From: Tricholoma matsutake
Taxonomy: Eukaryota; Basidiomycota; Agaricomycetes; Agaricales; Tricholomataceae
Direction of reading: 5' to 3'
Length of the DNA: 64,000 nucleotides
Assembly (NCBI GenBank): GCA_026075535.2
Contig: AP026543.1
Location: 2,976,001-3,040,000 of the forward strand
Positions within the stretch are counted from its first letter, which is position 1. Each line of letters starts with the position of its first letter. The notes under the pieces were generated by a model. The model worked only from the letters and a program-made list of their open reading frames with translations. It ran no database searches and was not told the DNA's origin. The position numbers were made by a program, and so were the translations under genes. This document shows positions 11,432 to 21,299 of the stretch, one piece after another.

Positions 11432-14400
11432 ATGCTTGAAAACTGACAAGGTGAAGCTGGATGCAAACCCTTTCAAATACGACAACAAAATGTCAACAAA
11501 TCTCTAATAAGCCAGCTAGATCTCCTGGTAAGTCTCAGACATGTCAAATATTATATATGCGCAATACAGGAACCATACATTGACTTTCATGGTAAATCAT
11601 GCACTAACAACCACTGGATCACCATATACCCCAATACCCATAAAGACCACCCACAGGCAACAAGATCAGTGATCCTTGTAAACACTAACATACTAACAGA
11701 TGCATGGAAACAGATACCCTTCCAGCACCCTGACATTACAGCAATAGAGATTACAGGCGACTCTGGCACTTTATGCATCATTAATGTGTACAACAACTGC
11801 AACAACAACAGCACGCTGACCCACCTATCAGTATATATGCGAGACCAAGAGCAACAATGGTACATGAGGGGTCCCTTACACACCATCTGGATGGGAGACT
11901 TCAACCGACACCACCCTCTCTGGGACAAAGCCAGGAATGCACACCTATTCACCTGAGAAAACCTTGAACAAACACAGCCGTTGCTGAACATGCTAGGGAG
12001 AGATAACATGAAGATGGCCTTACCAGCTTTTATACCAACATTATGATCCCACAGCACAGGTAACTACACTAGAGTTGACAACATTTTCTGCAGCAAAAGC
12101 CTCCTAGATGTGATCATCAAATGCAACATGGATGATGCATCGTGCCCAGTTACAGTGCTTTGCATAAAGCTTGACAGTTGCTGAAATTTGATAAACATGA
12201 GCAAAAATTTGATGTCGTGTCATTTTATGGCTTCCACAATGGCTTTCTAGCTTATATTCTGGTGAAGGAAGTGTAGATAAATGGTCTCAGAGTGTCATTG
12301 TCTGCAAATAGTTGACTGTGTATAACTCTATACTTCCAAAATAGATCTCTAGAAGATTCTGGCTTGCATATGATCAAATATTGTTATTTCTCAGTACAGC
12401 ACTTCAGAGGACATGTTGAATAAAATTTACTTGGTAGTAAACTCCTAAGACCATTTATATACACTTCCTTCACCAAAATATATGCTAGAAAGCTATTGTG
12501 GAAGCCATAAAATGACAGCAACATCAAATTTGCTCATGTTTATCAAATTTTGGCAACTGTCAAGCTTTATGCAAAGTGCTGTAAGATGGACCACTACCCC
12601 ATTGTAATGCAATTTAATATACATGTGCCAAAATATCTGTCAACACCCAGACCCAACTTCAGACTTGCCAAATGGCTGGAACTGGTGAAAACACTGAAAG
12701 CGAACCTTACTAACTTACTGCCACCCACAGAGATCACTTCTGTACAGGACTTTGATGACAGGTTCAAAACCCTGAATGAGGCTATACAGGATGCCATCAA
12801 TAAGCATCAAAACCAAGCCCATACTTGAAACATTGGTGGTCATCTGAGCTAGTGGAAGCGAAGAAACAAATGCAGAAACTGGTGGGGAAGGCAAAGTACC
12901 ATTGAGGAAACCAAGATCATCCCATCCATGAAGAACACTGCCAGCAATGCAACTCTTACTCCGAAATGATATGGAAGGCAAAGGCAGAACACTGGGTCAA
13001 ATGGCTAGAAGGGCTGGATGAGACAAGTGTATGGCAGGCAAGTAAACTTGTCACCTCTGCACCATCGAATGCAGGTAAGACAAGAATTCCAACACTACAA
13101 CTGAAAGATCCAGCAATGAGAAGAGTGACCAGAGAGGTGACAGACAACACAGCCAAAGGACAGCTTTTTTATGAAACCTTCTTTCCCCTGGAAAACCCAT
13201 TATTGGTACCACCACCAGAAAACTACTGCTACACCACCAGGTTGGAAGTTCCAAAACATCACGAATGAACAAAACAGAGAATGAAGCCCTACAAAGCAAG
13301 CAGAAGCGGGACTGTCCTGAACTCTGTGCTACTCCATGCCAGAGAAGATCTCATTCCATATCTTGCTCTGCTCTTCCATGCAACTAACACCCTTGATTAC
13401 TACCCACAGGAATAGTCACTCACCAAAACACTGATCCTCAAAAAGCCAGGAAAGCCAGACTATACTGCACTGATGGCATGGCAACCCATTGTACTTTTGG
13501 ATGGAATGGCCTGACTACTCAACAGCTGCCAGGCAGAAGATATAATCACAATGTGCGAGAAACACAATCTCCTCCCAGCAAATCATTTTGGAGCCAGACC
13601 TGGTCCAACTACAACTGACTCCATACACATGCTCACAAAGATAGTAAAGGATGCATAGAGAAAAGGGCAAGTATCCTCCATACTCTTCCTTGATGTCAAA
13701 GCTGCTTTCCCCAGTGTAGATATTAAACAACTTCTCCACAACATGCGAAAACACAGGATACCCAAGGAATATGTGGAGTGGTTAAAGAGATGACTTGGAA
13801 ACAGATGCACCACCCTATCTTTCGATGACTACAGAACAGCAATCTTCATAGTTCTAAATGGACTAGACCAAGGAGCATTCTCAGCAATTCTGTACCTCAT
13901 TTATGACGCTGACCTGCTAAAGATCCCAGACATGAAGGCTGGAGAATGGATGCTCCTTTTTGTAGATGATGTGGCAAACATCACCACAGGTAAGAACTTC
14001 AATGAAACTCACAAAAAACTATGAGACATCATGACCCACACAAACGGTGTCTTCAATTGGGCCGAGCTACACAACTGCATTTTTGGAATCAAAAAATTCC
14101 AACTTCTAGACATTACAAAGAGGTTGTGCCCTAACCTAATTGACCCCAGAAGAAGAATCCCAACCCCTTGAAGTGCACTAATCCTAAGAAACCAATGCAT
14201 CCCATTGAAAGAATCAGCAAAATTCCTAGGGGTAATGCTTGACAACAAGCTGAACTGGAAGGGACAATATGTGGCAGTGCTCACAAAAGGACAGGACTGG
14301 ATAAATCAATTTAATAGAATAGCCCGCACCTCACGAGGCATACATACTAAGTACTTTTGCCAACTATACCTTTCCATTGCTATACCCCAAATGTTACACT

Positions 14401-14568
14401 GCTGATATTTTCCTTACACCAAAGCAGAATGTAGGCAAGAGAGTGCATAGTACTAGAACAAAGCAAGCTATTTTGAACAGACTAGCTGCAATACAGTGAC
14501 GTGCAGCAACCATGATCACAGGAGCCATGAGAACCACTGCCATGGACGCACTAGAGGTTATGGCAAAC
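11432..14568 (+). pseudogene. LINE-1 ORF2: APE-type endonuclease and reverse transcriptase, broken
   Basis: The endonuclease starts with SQLDLL at about 11510 and shows AIQEPYIDF (catalytic Glu), a VYNN block at about 11787, GDFNRHHPLW at about 11898, and KMDHYPIV (His of the DHxPI box) at about 12586 after the MITE. RT follows from about 12840: LKKPGKPDY at 13440, NHFGARPGPTTTDS at 13578, LFLDVKAAFPS at 13683, and the catalytic box LLFVDDVAN at 13955-13980 with both Asp intact. KFLGVMLDNKLNW is at 14219. At least ten stops are scattered through it. After the MITE at 14577-15089 the C-terminal region resumes with LLPFHLLVDK and ends at about 15300. Start chosen at 11432, the ATG in the ATGCTTGA junction shared with LINE-2. 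Confidence 0.85.
12153..12581. mobile_element. Tc1/mariner-type MITE in LINE-1 endonuclease
   Basis: A 429-bp element flanked by TA (12151-12152 and 12582-12583). The ends start CAGTGCTTTGCATAAAGC and, on the other strand, CAGCACTTTGCATAAAGC. CAGT/CAGC ends with TA duplication are typical of the Tc1/mariner superfamily. The inverted repeats extend about 130 bp on each side with few mismatches, leaving an unpaired centre of about 170 bp without coding. It sits just before the endonuclease DHYPI motif. Confidence 0.92.
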
Positions 14569-14576
14569 CTTTTGCC

Positions 14577-15089
14577 TAGGTCACAGCATGGGTAACCCTC
14601 GGGTATATTTTCTTATACCCATACCCATACCCATGAACACCGTACCCACATGGGTAGGGGTATGGTGTTACCATGGGTTTTTGCAGGTTACCCATGGTTA
14701 TTTGCAGGTATTGATATTTTTCATTATATTTGATAGGAAATTGCTGAAAAAGATGTTTGCATCTTCTCACAGGTTTTCCCACAATATGTCATCAAAAAGT
14801 ACCCCTGCATTTTTTACTGTTATTTTTCATGATATTTGATAGAAATTTGCTGAAAAAGATGTTCACATCTCATCACAGGGGGTAAACCCACAAGTCAGGT
14901 CACCATGACTCGCAGGTTTTTCCTGTGATATGTCATTAAAAAGTCGAAATCTCAACACAGATGATCACTCACCTGACCAAAATCTGGGTACCAGCATACC
15001 TGCACATACCTGTAACACTGTGGAAAAGGGTACAGTGTTGCCCAGGTATGGCAATCCCATACCCATACCCGTACCCATGCTGTGCCCTA
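14577..15089. mobile_element. hAT-type MITE (copy b), 513 bp, perfect 8-bp target duplication
   Basis: Ends TAGGTCACAGCATGGGTA and inverted ...CATGCTGTGCCCTA; flanked on both sides by CTTTTGCC (14569-14576 and 15090-15097). The interior is collinear with copy a (4357-4818 plus 5993-6040). The duplication splits the LINE-1 sequence encoding LLPFHL, which LINE-2 keeps uninterrupted at about 54190, so the empty-site frame is confirmed. No coding capacity. Confidence 0.95.
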
Positions 15090-15624
15090 CTTTTGCCATT
15101 TCACCTACTGGTAGACAAACACTGACACAGAGTGGCTGCCACTCTATGACTGGCCACACTACCAATAACACACCCACTCCACAAACCAGTCAAAGTTGCA
15201 GCAGCCAAACTAGTCAAACAACATCCCACTCTGCTACATGACCTCATGCACAGATACAACATCCACCCAGAGAACATTGAGACCTGTTCCCAACAACATG
15301 GTGACTGACCCACCTTCCAATGAACCAGATACTTTGTCGCTAAGCGTCTTGTAATCCAACCAAGGACCATATTCTGGCTCGCTCACATCCTCATCCACAT
15401 GTGAGCAATGCAGAGAAACTGACTGCTGATGCAAAGTGCACATCAAACAAGGAGAATGCCAACACCCTCAGTGCTGAAATCATGGAATTCTTTGATTTTA
15501 GGGATTCTGAAATTACTCGGCTCGCCAGAAAGTATAACAAGAACAATGGGAACATTAAGCAGCTGCTCAGCAATGAAAGCAGCTACCAAAATACCTGTGT
15601 GCCTTCACTTCAGAATGCATTAGT

Positions 15625-17002
15625 TAAGGTGTGACACAGGTATGGGTAAACCTGTGATAATATGGTTGCAGGTATGCCCAGTTATGGGTAGGGGTCAGAA
15701 GTTGCCATACCCAGGCAATACCGTACCTGTTTCCATGGTGTTATGAGTATGATGCAGGTATGCCGGTGCTGGGATTTCAGTCCACATAGCACCCCCAACC
15801 ACCACTGTGAGCAACTGCTTGTGGGTGGAAATGGGGAGTGAGGACAACTAGTAAGCAACCACAACAGCCGCATTGCGGCCCAAACGACATCTATCATCAT
15901 TTGGGCCCTAGGTATTTTTTTCTATCTTTCATTCTTGTTTTTTCCTAACTAACTAATGTTTTTATTTGACTTTTAGGTTCTAATGGTGCTATAACTGGCC
16001 CAAACAATGTCTATCATTGTTTGGGCCCTAGGTTTTTTTTTCTATCTTTAGTTCTTGTTTTTTTTAAACTAACTAATGTTTTTATTCAACTTTTAGGTTC
16101 TAATGGTGCTATAACTGGCCCAAATGATGTCTATTGTCGTTTGGGCCCTAGGTATTTTTTTCTATCTTTAGTTCTTGTTTTTTCCTAACTAACTAATGTT
16201 TATATTCAACTTTTAGATTCTAATGGTGCTATAACTGGCCCAAACGACATCTATCGTCATTTGGGCCCTAGGTATTTTTTTCTATCTTTCATTCTTGTTT
16301 TTTCCTAACTAACTAATGTTTTTATTCGACTTTTAGGTTCTAATGGTGCTATAACTGGCCCAAATGATGTCTATCGTCGTTTGGGCCCTAGGTTTTTTTT
16401 TCTATCTTTTGTTCTTGTTTTTCCTAACTAACTAATGTTTTTATTTGACTTTTAGGTTCTAATGGTGCTATAACAATGAGACGACACCGTCAACAGCACT
16501 GCCCCACCACCATTGCGACCCTCTGCTCATAAGGTGGATAACAGGGATGGGAGCAGTGGTGAACAAGAAATGACACACCCCACCTCCAGCCTCATGAGCA
16601 ACTGCTCATGGGGTGGATTGCAGGTGGGATGACAATGACAAGCAGCAGCAGACCCAAGGACCACCACCACAACAGCACCCCCAACTGCTGCCATGAGCAA
16701 CTGCTCATGGGGTGGAAACAGGGAGCAACGAGTTTCATTCTGGGCAACTATGGCCACCACCTCCCCCTCTCGCTGCAAACAGCTGCAAATGCAAGTGGGG
16801 GGGTTTCTTGTTCAATATTTTAGTTTAATCTAGTGTAATTATATTATTAAAATACATATTCATGTCAAAACCCACGAATAATGATGGGTAACCCACCGAA
16901 ACCCATGGTAATACCACACCCTTAACTGTAGGGGTACAGTGTTGACGGGTACAGGTGCAGGTACCACAAAATATACCTGGGGGTTACCCATGTCATGCCC
17001 TA
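15625..17002. mobile_element. hAT-type MITE (copy c), 1.38 kb, with tandem hairpin-intron array
   Basis: Ends TAAGGTGTGACACAGGTA and inverted ...CCCATGTCATGCCCTA; flanks GCATTAGT (15617-15624) and GTGTTAGT (17003-17010) agree at 6 of 8 bases. Excision restores NALVHAKG in the host gene. It contains the five-unit array at 15877-16474 and palindromes around GAGCAACTGCTC at about 15810, 16600 and 16695. No protein is encoded. Confidence 0.85.
15877..16474 (+). repeat. tandem array, five units of 120 bp, each a hairpin plus intron-like tract
   Basis: Unit starts are at 15877, 15997, 16117, 16237 and 16357. Each begins with a 31-nt palindrome, GGCCCAAA...TTTGGGCC with loop TCTAT. A segment then follows with a donor-like CTAGGTATTT (GGTTTT in some units), a pyrimidine tract, CTAACTAACTAATG (branch-point-like) and CAACTTTTAG|GTTC (acceptor-like). 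About 20 bp more (TAATGGTGCTATAAC) close the unit. Period is exactly 120 except for one base lost in the last unit. Confidence 0.92.
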
Positions 17003-18395
17003 GTGTTAGTTCATGCAAAAGGCATCGAAATGAATGAAGGCTCATCAGTTCATCAGTCTTTGGACTACTAAAATATCTACCATTACAACTACCAGATTGC
17101 AAAAAGGGTGGTTGCCTCAAGCTTGTGGATCTTCAAAAACTTGTGGATGATGATCCTTCCATGCAGAGGCTGTCTAAAGATCAGCAGCAGCAATATATTG
17201 CTGACCTCAAGCTCCATCAAGAAACTACCAGAACTGGCATACACACATCCAATGCAGCGACCATGACAGATTGCTGGGCTTCTGTAGGAAGGATGTCAAC
17301 AGAGGTAAGTATCTACAATACTATTCATTCATTAAACTAATGTTATCGCAGATCAGGAATTTGTCAGAGGGTACTGGTGTGTGCACACTGGTCTTTTTTA
17401 TGCACACCCACATCCATGACAGCACTCTCCCCTCCTGGGCTGACTCAGATGATGCCATTGGCTTTGTCTCTGAGGTGCTGAAATTGGAACCTATGGAATT
17501 TCTCACAAGATTTGAACAGTGGGTGTGTGCAAGGACCAAAAGTGAGTACTGTGCCTTGATCACTGATAAAATCATGCTGATGATGGGTTCAGCTGGCAGC
17601 CCACAGGAGAACCTGCAGACCATGAGGATTGATTGCATGCGCCTCATAATTGAAGGCCTTCATAAGTATTTGATACAACATACATATTGCTGCCCACTGA
17701 CAATCTAATGATATGCAGGTGCTATTTTGAACCTCAAGAACATCGGCATGAGCTACATGAAATACAAACAGGATATTGTTGTGAAATACAAGGTCAAACT
17801 TTGTAGGTGGCCCATGATGATCAAGTTTGCAAATCCTTCCGAAATTGGCACCATCAACGACATTTGCAAACTGCATCAGGCACTCCAAGCTGGTGAATGC
17901 AAGTGGGTAGCACAATCACGAAGGCAGCAGGAGGCCTATGCAGAGAAGCTCACAGCAAAGGAAGCATCTGGGGAGACAGTGGTAAGGAAGAGGAAGGAGA
18001 GATCGGACAAACAAAATAAAGGGGGCAAAAGGTCTACCATGGGGAAGAAGGGTGTCAAATGTGGTATGGACGATGAGGAATATATAGGGGAAGAGGAAGA
18101 GGATGGAGTCAACAGCAATAAAGGGCAAGAGCACAGGGAGCCAGCTAGAAGAAGCGAAAGCATGCTACTGCGGCATCTGTGGCAAGTGCTGCACATAAAC
18201 TTCCTCCCGCTCACTAAGGCATGACATGGGTATGGGTAAACCCATAATAATATGGTTATGGGTACAGGTTGGAAGTTGCCATACCCGGGCAATACTGTAC
18301 CCATTTCCATGGTGTTGCAGGTATGATGCGGGTATGCTGGTGCTGGGATTTTGGTCATGTGAGTGATCATCTGACCTTGTTGATTCACTCACAAC

Positions 18396-18969
18396 TAGTG
18401 CTTGAAAGTCTGGTCCAGTCCTGGTTATTTGCCTTTTTGGGTGTGAACCGGAACTGGGCCAGTCCACCATAAAAGGAAATAGTCAAAAGACCAGACCGAA
18501 ACCGAAAAAAATTGCAAAAAACCAGTCAAAACCAGTTGGAACCAGTTTACATAAAGACCATGGTCCAGACTGGTCAAAACCAGTTCTGACCTTTATTTTC
18601 CCACATCCTTCTACTTATTGCCATCAAAACGCATGAAGAATCTAGCAAATCGGTCAAGAATTGAGCGAGATATCATCAAACCGAGTTTGAACCAGAAACT
18701 TGTGTTCAAACTCGGTTTTGATGATATCTCACTCAATTCTTGACCGATTTGCTAGATTTTTAGTGCGTTTTGACGGCAATACATAGGGAAATATGATTCT
18801 GCATCGGTGCTGTAGAGACCGGTAATAACCGGTCCTGTGGAACCAGTTTTTTTGTGGTCTTCAAATCCAAAAAGTGAAAAGACTGGACTGATGGTCTGGT
18901 TTTTTTTGGTCCTGGTCCAGTCCATTTCCGGTCTTTTTCCGGTCCAAAAGACCGGACCTTAACGCACTA
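18396..18969. mobile_element. hAT-like non-autonomous element, 574 bp, perfect 8-bp target duplication
   Basis: Ends TAGTGC and GCACTA; flanked by CTCACAAC on both sides (18388-18395, 18970-18977). Nearly the whole element is an imperfect inverted repeat of GGTCCAGTC/ACCGGTC words, with a long hairpin in the middle (18617-18780). No coding. The unmatched fragments at 3537-3772 and about 2236 share its end words. Confidence 0.95.
18617..18780. repeat. long near-perfect hairpin at the centre of the hAT-like element
   Basis: Arms of about 75 nt pair with few mismatches around a loop of roughly 10 nt at about 18695-18703. The outer part pairs ATTGCC-TCAAAACGCA with TGCGTTTTGACGGCAAT. The inner part pairs AATCTAGCAAATCGGTCAAG with its complement. 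Confidence 0.93.
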
Positions 18970-19030
18970 CTCACAACACTTCTAATTTAAAACTATAGGA
19001 TGATTCATGACCACCACCACATAGCATCGC

Positions 19031-19148
19031 GGCCCAAATGACATCTATCATCATTTGGGCCCTAGGTATTTTTTTCTATCTTTCGTTCTTGTTTTTTCCT
19101 AACTAACTAATGTTTTTATTCAACTTTTAGGTTCTAATGGTGCTATAA
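19031..19148 (+). repeat. single copy of the 120-bp hairpin-intron unit
   Basis: Same palindrome, pyrimidine tract, CTAACTAACTAATG and TTTTAG|GTTC as the array at 15877-16474. A reversed copy lies at about 51165-51262, and related ones at about 2617-2712, 34310-34440 and 34565-34650. Confidence 0.9.
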
Positions 19149-19839
19149 CAATGAGACAACACCGTTGACAGCACTGCCCCACCACCATTGCAAGCCTCTG
19201 CTTGCAAGGTGGATAACAGGGATGGGAGCAGCGATGAACAAGAAATGACACACCCCGCCCCCAGCCTCATGAGCAACTGCTCGTGGGGTGGATCACAGGT
19301 GGGACAACAATGACAAGCAGCAGTGGACCTGAGGACTGCCACCATGACAGCACCCCCAACTGCTGCCATGAGCAACTGCTTGTGGGGTGAAAATGGGGAG
19401 CAACGAGTTTCATTCTGGGCAACTACAGCCACCCCCCCTCCCCCCTCTCACTGCAAATGGCTGCAAATGCAAGTGGGGGGGGGGGGTTTCTTGTTCAATA
19501 TATTAGTTTAATCTAGTGTAATTATATTATTAAAATACATATTCATGTCAAAATCCATGAATAACAATGGGTAACCCACCGAAACCCATGGTAATACCGC
19601 ACCCTTAACTGTAGGGGTACGGTGTTGATGGGTATGGGTGCAGGTACCACAAAATATACCCGGGGGTTACCCATGTCATGCCCTACCACTCACAAGAGCA
19701 AGGAGTTCATCAACAATGACAATGAGTACAGCAAGTAGATAGCTACAGCTCCTGCTCTCCTATACATGGAATGTCCCCCTTGCTGCTAGTGGCCTGTAGT
19801 ATGTAGCACCTCATATAGAGTGTCATATATGTTATGGTT

Positions 19840-20165
19840 CCTATCTACATGCCTATAGGAAGGTATATGCAAAGTATGGTAGGGATGTGAGCTAAACTGG
19901 GTCAACACATCTTCAAATGATGAGCAGAAGGGTGGGAAGCTCAGAGCCAATGACAGTGCATGATTGATCAGCATTGTGATGTAGCACCCTTGATGGCAAC
20001 ATTGATGACTGTTTGGCACATGCCATATAGGCCTGAGACTTTATTCTAAGTTCCCTCCCTATTTAACCAAGGTTTATTGATGGAGGCCCATAGCTCTCTA
20101 ACTTCCTCTGGAGCACCTATCCTGCTCCACCTCTAATAAGAGATGATTGGTGGGATTATCAGGTG
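19840..20165. repeat. dispersed repeat, copy 2
   Basis: Direct match to 8480-8810 with about 25 extra bases near 20110-20135. It contains CTATTTAACC, which could act as a TATA-like element, and lies about 150 bp upstream of the ABC-transporter remnant. Whether it is a promoter duplicate or a mobile repeat is unclear. Confidence 0.7.
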
Positions 20166-20314
20166 AGTGATATATGGAGGTGCAATTTCCTAGTCCTCCT
20201 GGGCTTTTTCCTTGTGTTCCAAATCACTCAGCTTGTTGCTCTTGAGTTCTTCCCTGTGAGGACACTTTGATAGTTTCTGGTCCTGCTTTGCCTGATGTCT
20301 TCTTTAGCAATTTG

Positions 20315-21220
20315 GGTTAGATCTTTTGATGAGGATCTTCATGAAAGAAACTGATGAGATGAAGAAATGGAATGAAGTTCTACATTTGCACATTATCAGT
20401 GGTGTGGTTTGCTCTACAAAGATGTTCACTTGGGAAGGGCTGAACTATCACATTCCAACTCCATCTGGCCCTCTTTGGCTCTTGCATGATGTGTACAGTT
20501 GTGAAACCTGGTACATTGACAGTGCTGATGGGTGCAAGTGGCACAGCTATGTTCATTCATTCAGGTATTAAGAGATGGTCATCACATTGTTCAGGGAAAA
20601 CAACATGCCTTGATGTCTTGGCTCAGCAAAAAAACATTGGCATTGTTAGCGGAGATGTCCTTGTCAAAGGGCAACCACTCAACTCTGATCTTGCACAAGG
20701 AATGGCTTATGGTGTGTTGCCCTTTGGATTCCTTGCCTGTCTTTCTTATGTATTACGAACTCAGTGGAACAAATGGATGATTCATGAAGGTGGGTTCTGT
20801 CTGAGGCTAGACCATCTACTTCATGCTGATGACATTTGGCATGCTTAGGTACTGTTTGAGAGGCCATGTGGTTTTCAGCCTATCTATGGCAGCCTGCACA
20901 TGTCTCAACAGAGGAAAAAGATAACTATGTTGAAGAAATGATTGAGGTACTTGAGCTCCAGGATCTAGAGCAAGGAGGCAAGATGGTATACTTTGGAGAC
21001 ATCATACTTTGGAGACATCAGTGAAGACTCATGTCATCCAAGAGTATTGCATGCACCAGGGAGTGTCCAACCAATGTGAACCCAGTTGAATGTGTGCTCA
21101 AATCTATCGGTGCAGAAGTCAGCCCAAGGATTGGTGATTGTAACTGGAAGGATGCAGTTGGATTTAACCCAGGTGCCAGAAGTCAACATCTGCACATACT
21201 TTGGCATTGCTGTAAGCATT
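20315..21220 (+). pseudogene. PDR-type (ABCG) ABC transporter, second nucleotide-binding domain remnant
   Basis: The remnant has, in order, FTWEGLNYHIPTPSGPLWLLHDVY at about 20430, and GTLTVLMGAS then, after about 50 extra bases, GKTTCLDVLAQQKNIG (split Walker A) at about 20500-20640. SGDVLVKGQPLNSDLAQG follows at about 20650, AHVSTEEKDNYVEEMIEVLELQDL at about 20900, GGKMVYFGDI at about 20975, and ECPTNVNPVECVLKSIGAEVSPRIGD at about 21060-21150. This is the order in the C-terminal half of fungal pleiotropic drug resistance pumps. Signature motif, Walker B and all membrane spans are missing. Several frameshifts. Non-functional fragment, probably moved or left behind by TE activity. Confidence 0.88.
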
Positions 21221-21299
21221 TTTTGTACATCATATAGCTACTTCTTCACATTACATGTACATATATAATCTCAGAGGCAAAGCTGTCTGTTGGACCAAG

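Larger units (their letters stand above)
9545..15300 (+). mobile_element. LINE-1: decayed non-LTR retrotransposon (jockey/Tad-like)
   Basis: ORF1 (gag-like, zinc knuckles) and ORF2 (endonuclease, RT) are in the standard order. It is the same family as LINE-2 (47383-55592): both share the ATGCYTGA junction between ORF1 and ORF2 and collinear protein blocks. It carries a Tc1-type MITE at 12153-12581 and a hAT-type MITE at 14577-15089. It breaks off before the RNase H region, at about 15300, so it lacks its 3' end. No target duplication was found. Many stops and frameshifts make it non-functional. Confidence 0.85.
18215..19685. mobile_element. hAT-type MITE (copy d), carrying a nested hAT element
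   Basis: Ends TAAGGCATGACATGGGTA and inverted ...CCCATGTCATGCCCTA; flanks CCGCTCAC (18207-18214) and CCACTCAC (19686-19693) agree at 7 of 8. Excision joins LPPAH to KSKEF in the host gene. Total 1471 bp including the 574-bp insertion at 18396-18969. It has one hairpin-intron unit at 19031-19148 and GAGCAACTGCTC palindromes at about 19270 and 19370. Confidence 0.88.
15401..19739 (+). pseudogene. uncharacterised Agaricomycete multi-copy protein, split by two MITEs
   Basis: Four coding blocks join after removing inserts. 15401-15624 is Lys/Glu-rich with FRDSEITRLARKYNKNNGNIKQLL and SLQNALV. 17003-17300 contains VHAKGIEMNEG and LSKDQQQQYIADLKLH. 17340-17710 contains HTHIHDSTLPSW and a VLKLEPMEFLTRFEQW block. 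17720-18214 contains MSYMKYKQDIVVKYKVKLCRWP and a Lys/Arg/Glu-rich nuclear-localisation-like tail. A short end KSKEFINNDNEYSK and stop lie at about 19694-19739. I remember similar proteins in many mushroom genomes, often beside transposons, but know no function. Introns lie at about 17305-17350 and 17708-17719. A frameshift near 18100 is needed to join to the tail. The two MITEs make the copy non-functional unless they are removed from the transcript. Confidence 0.6.
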
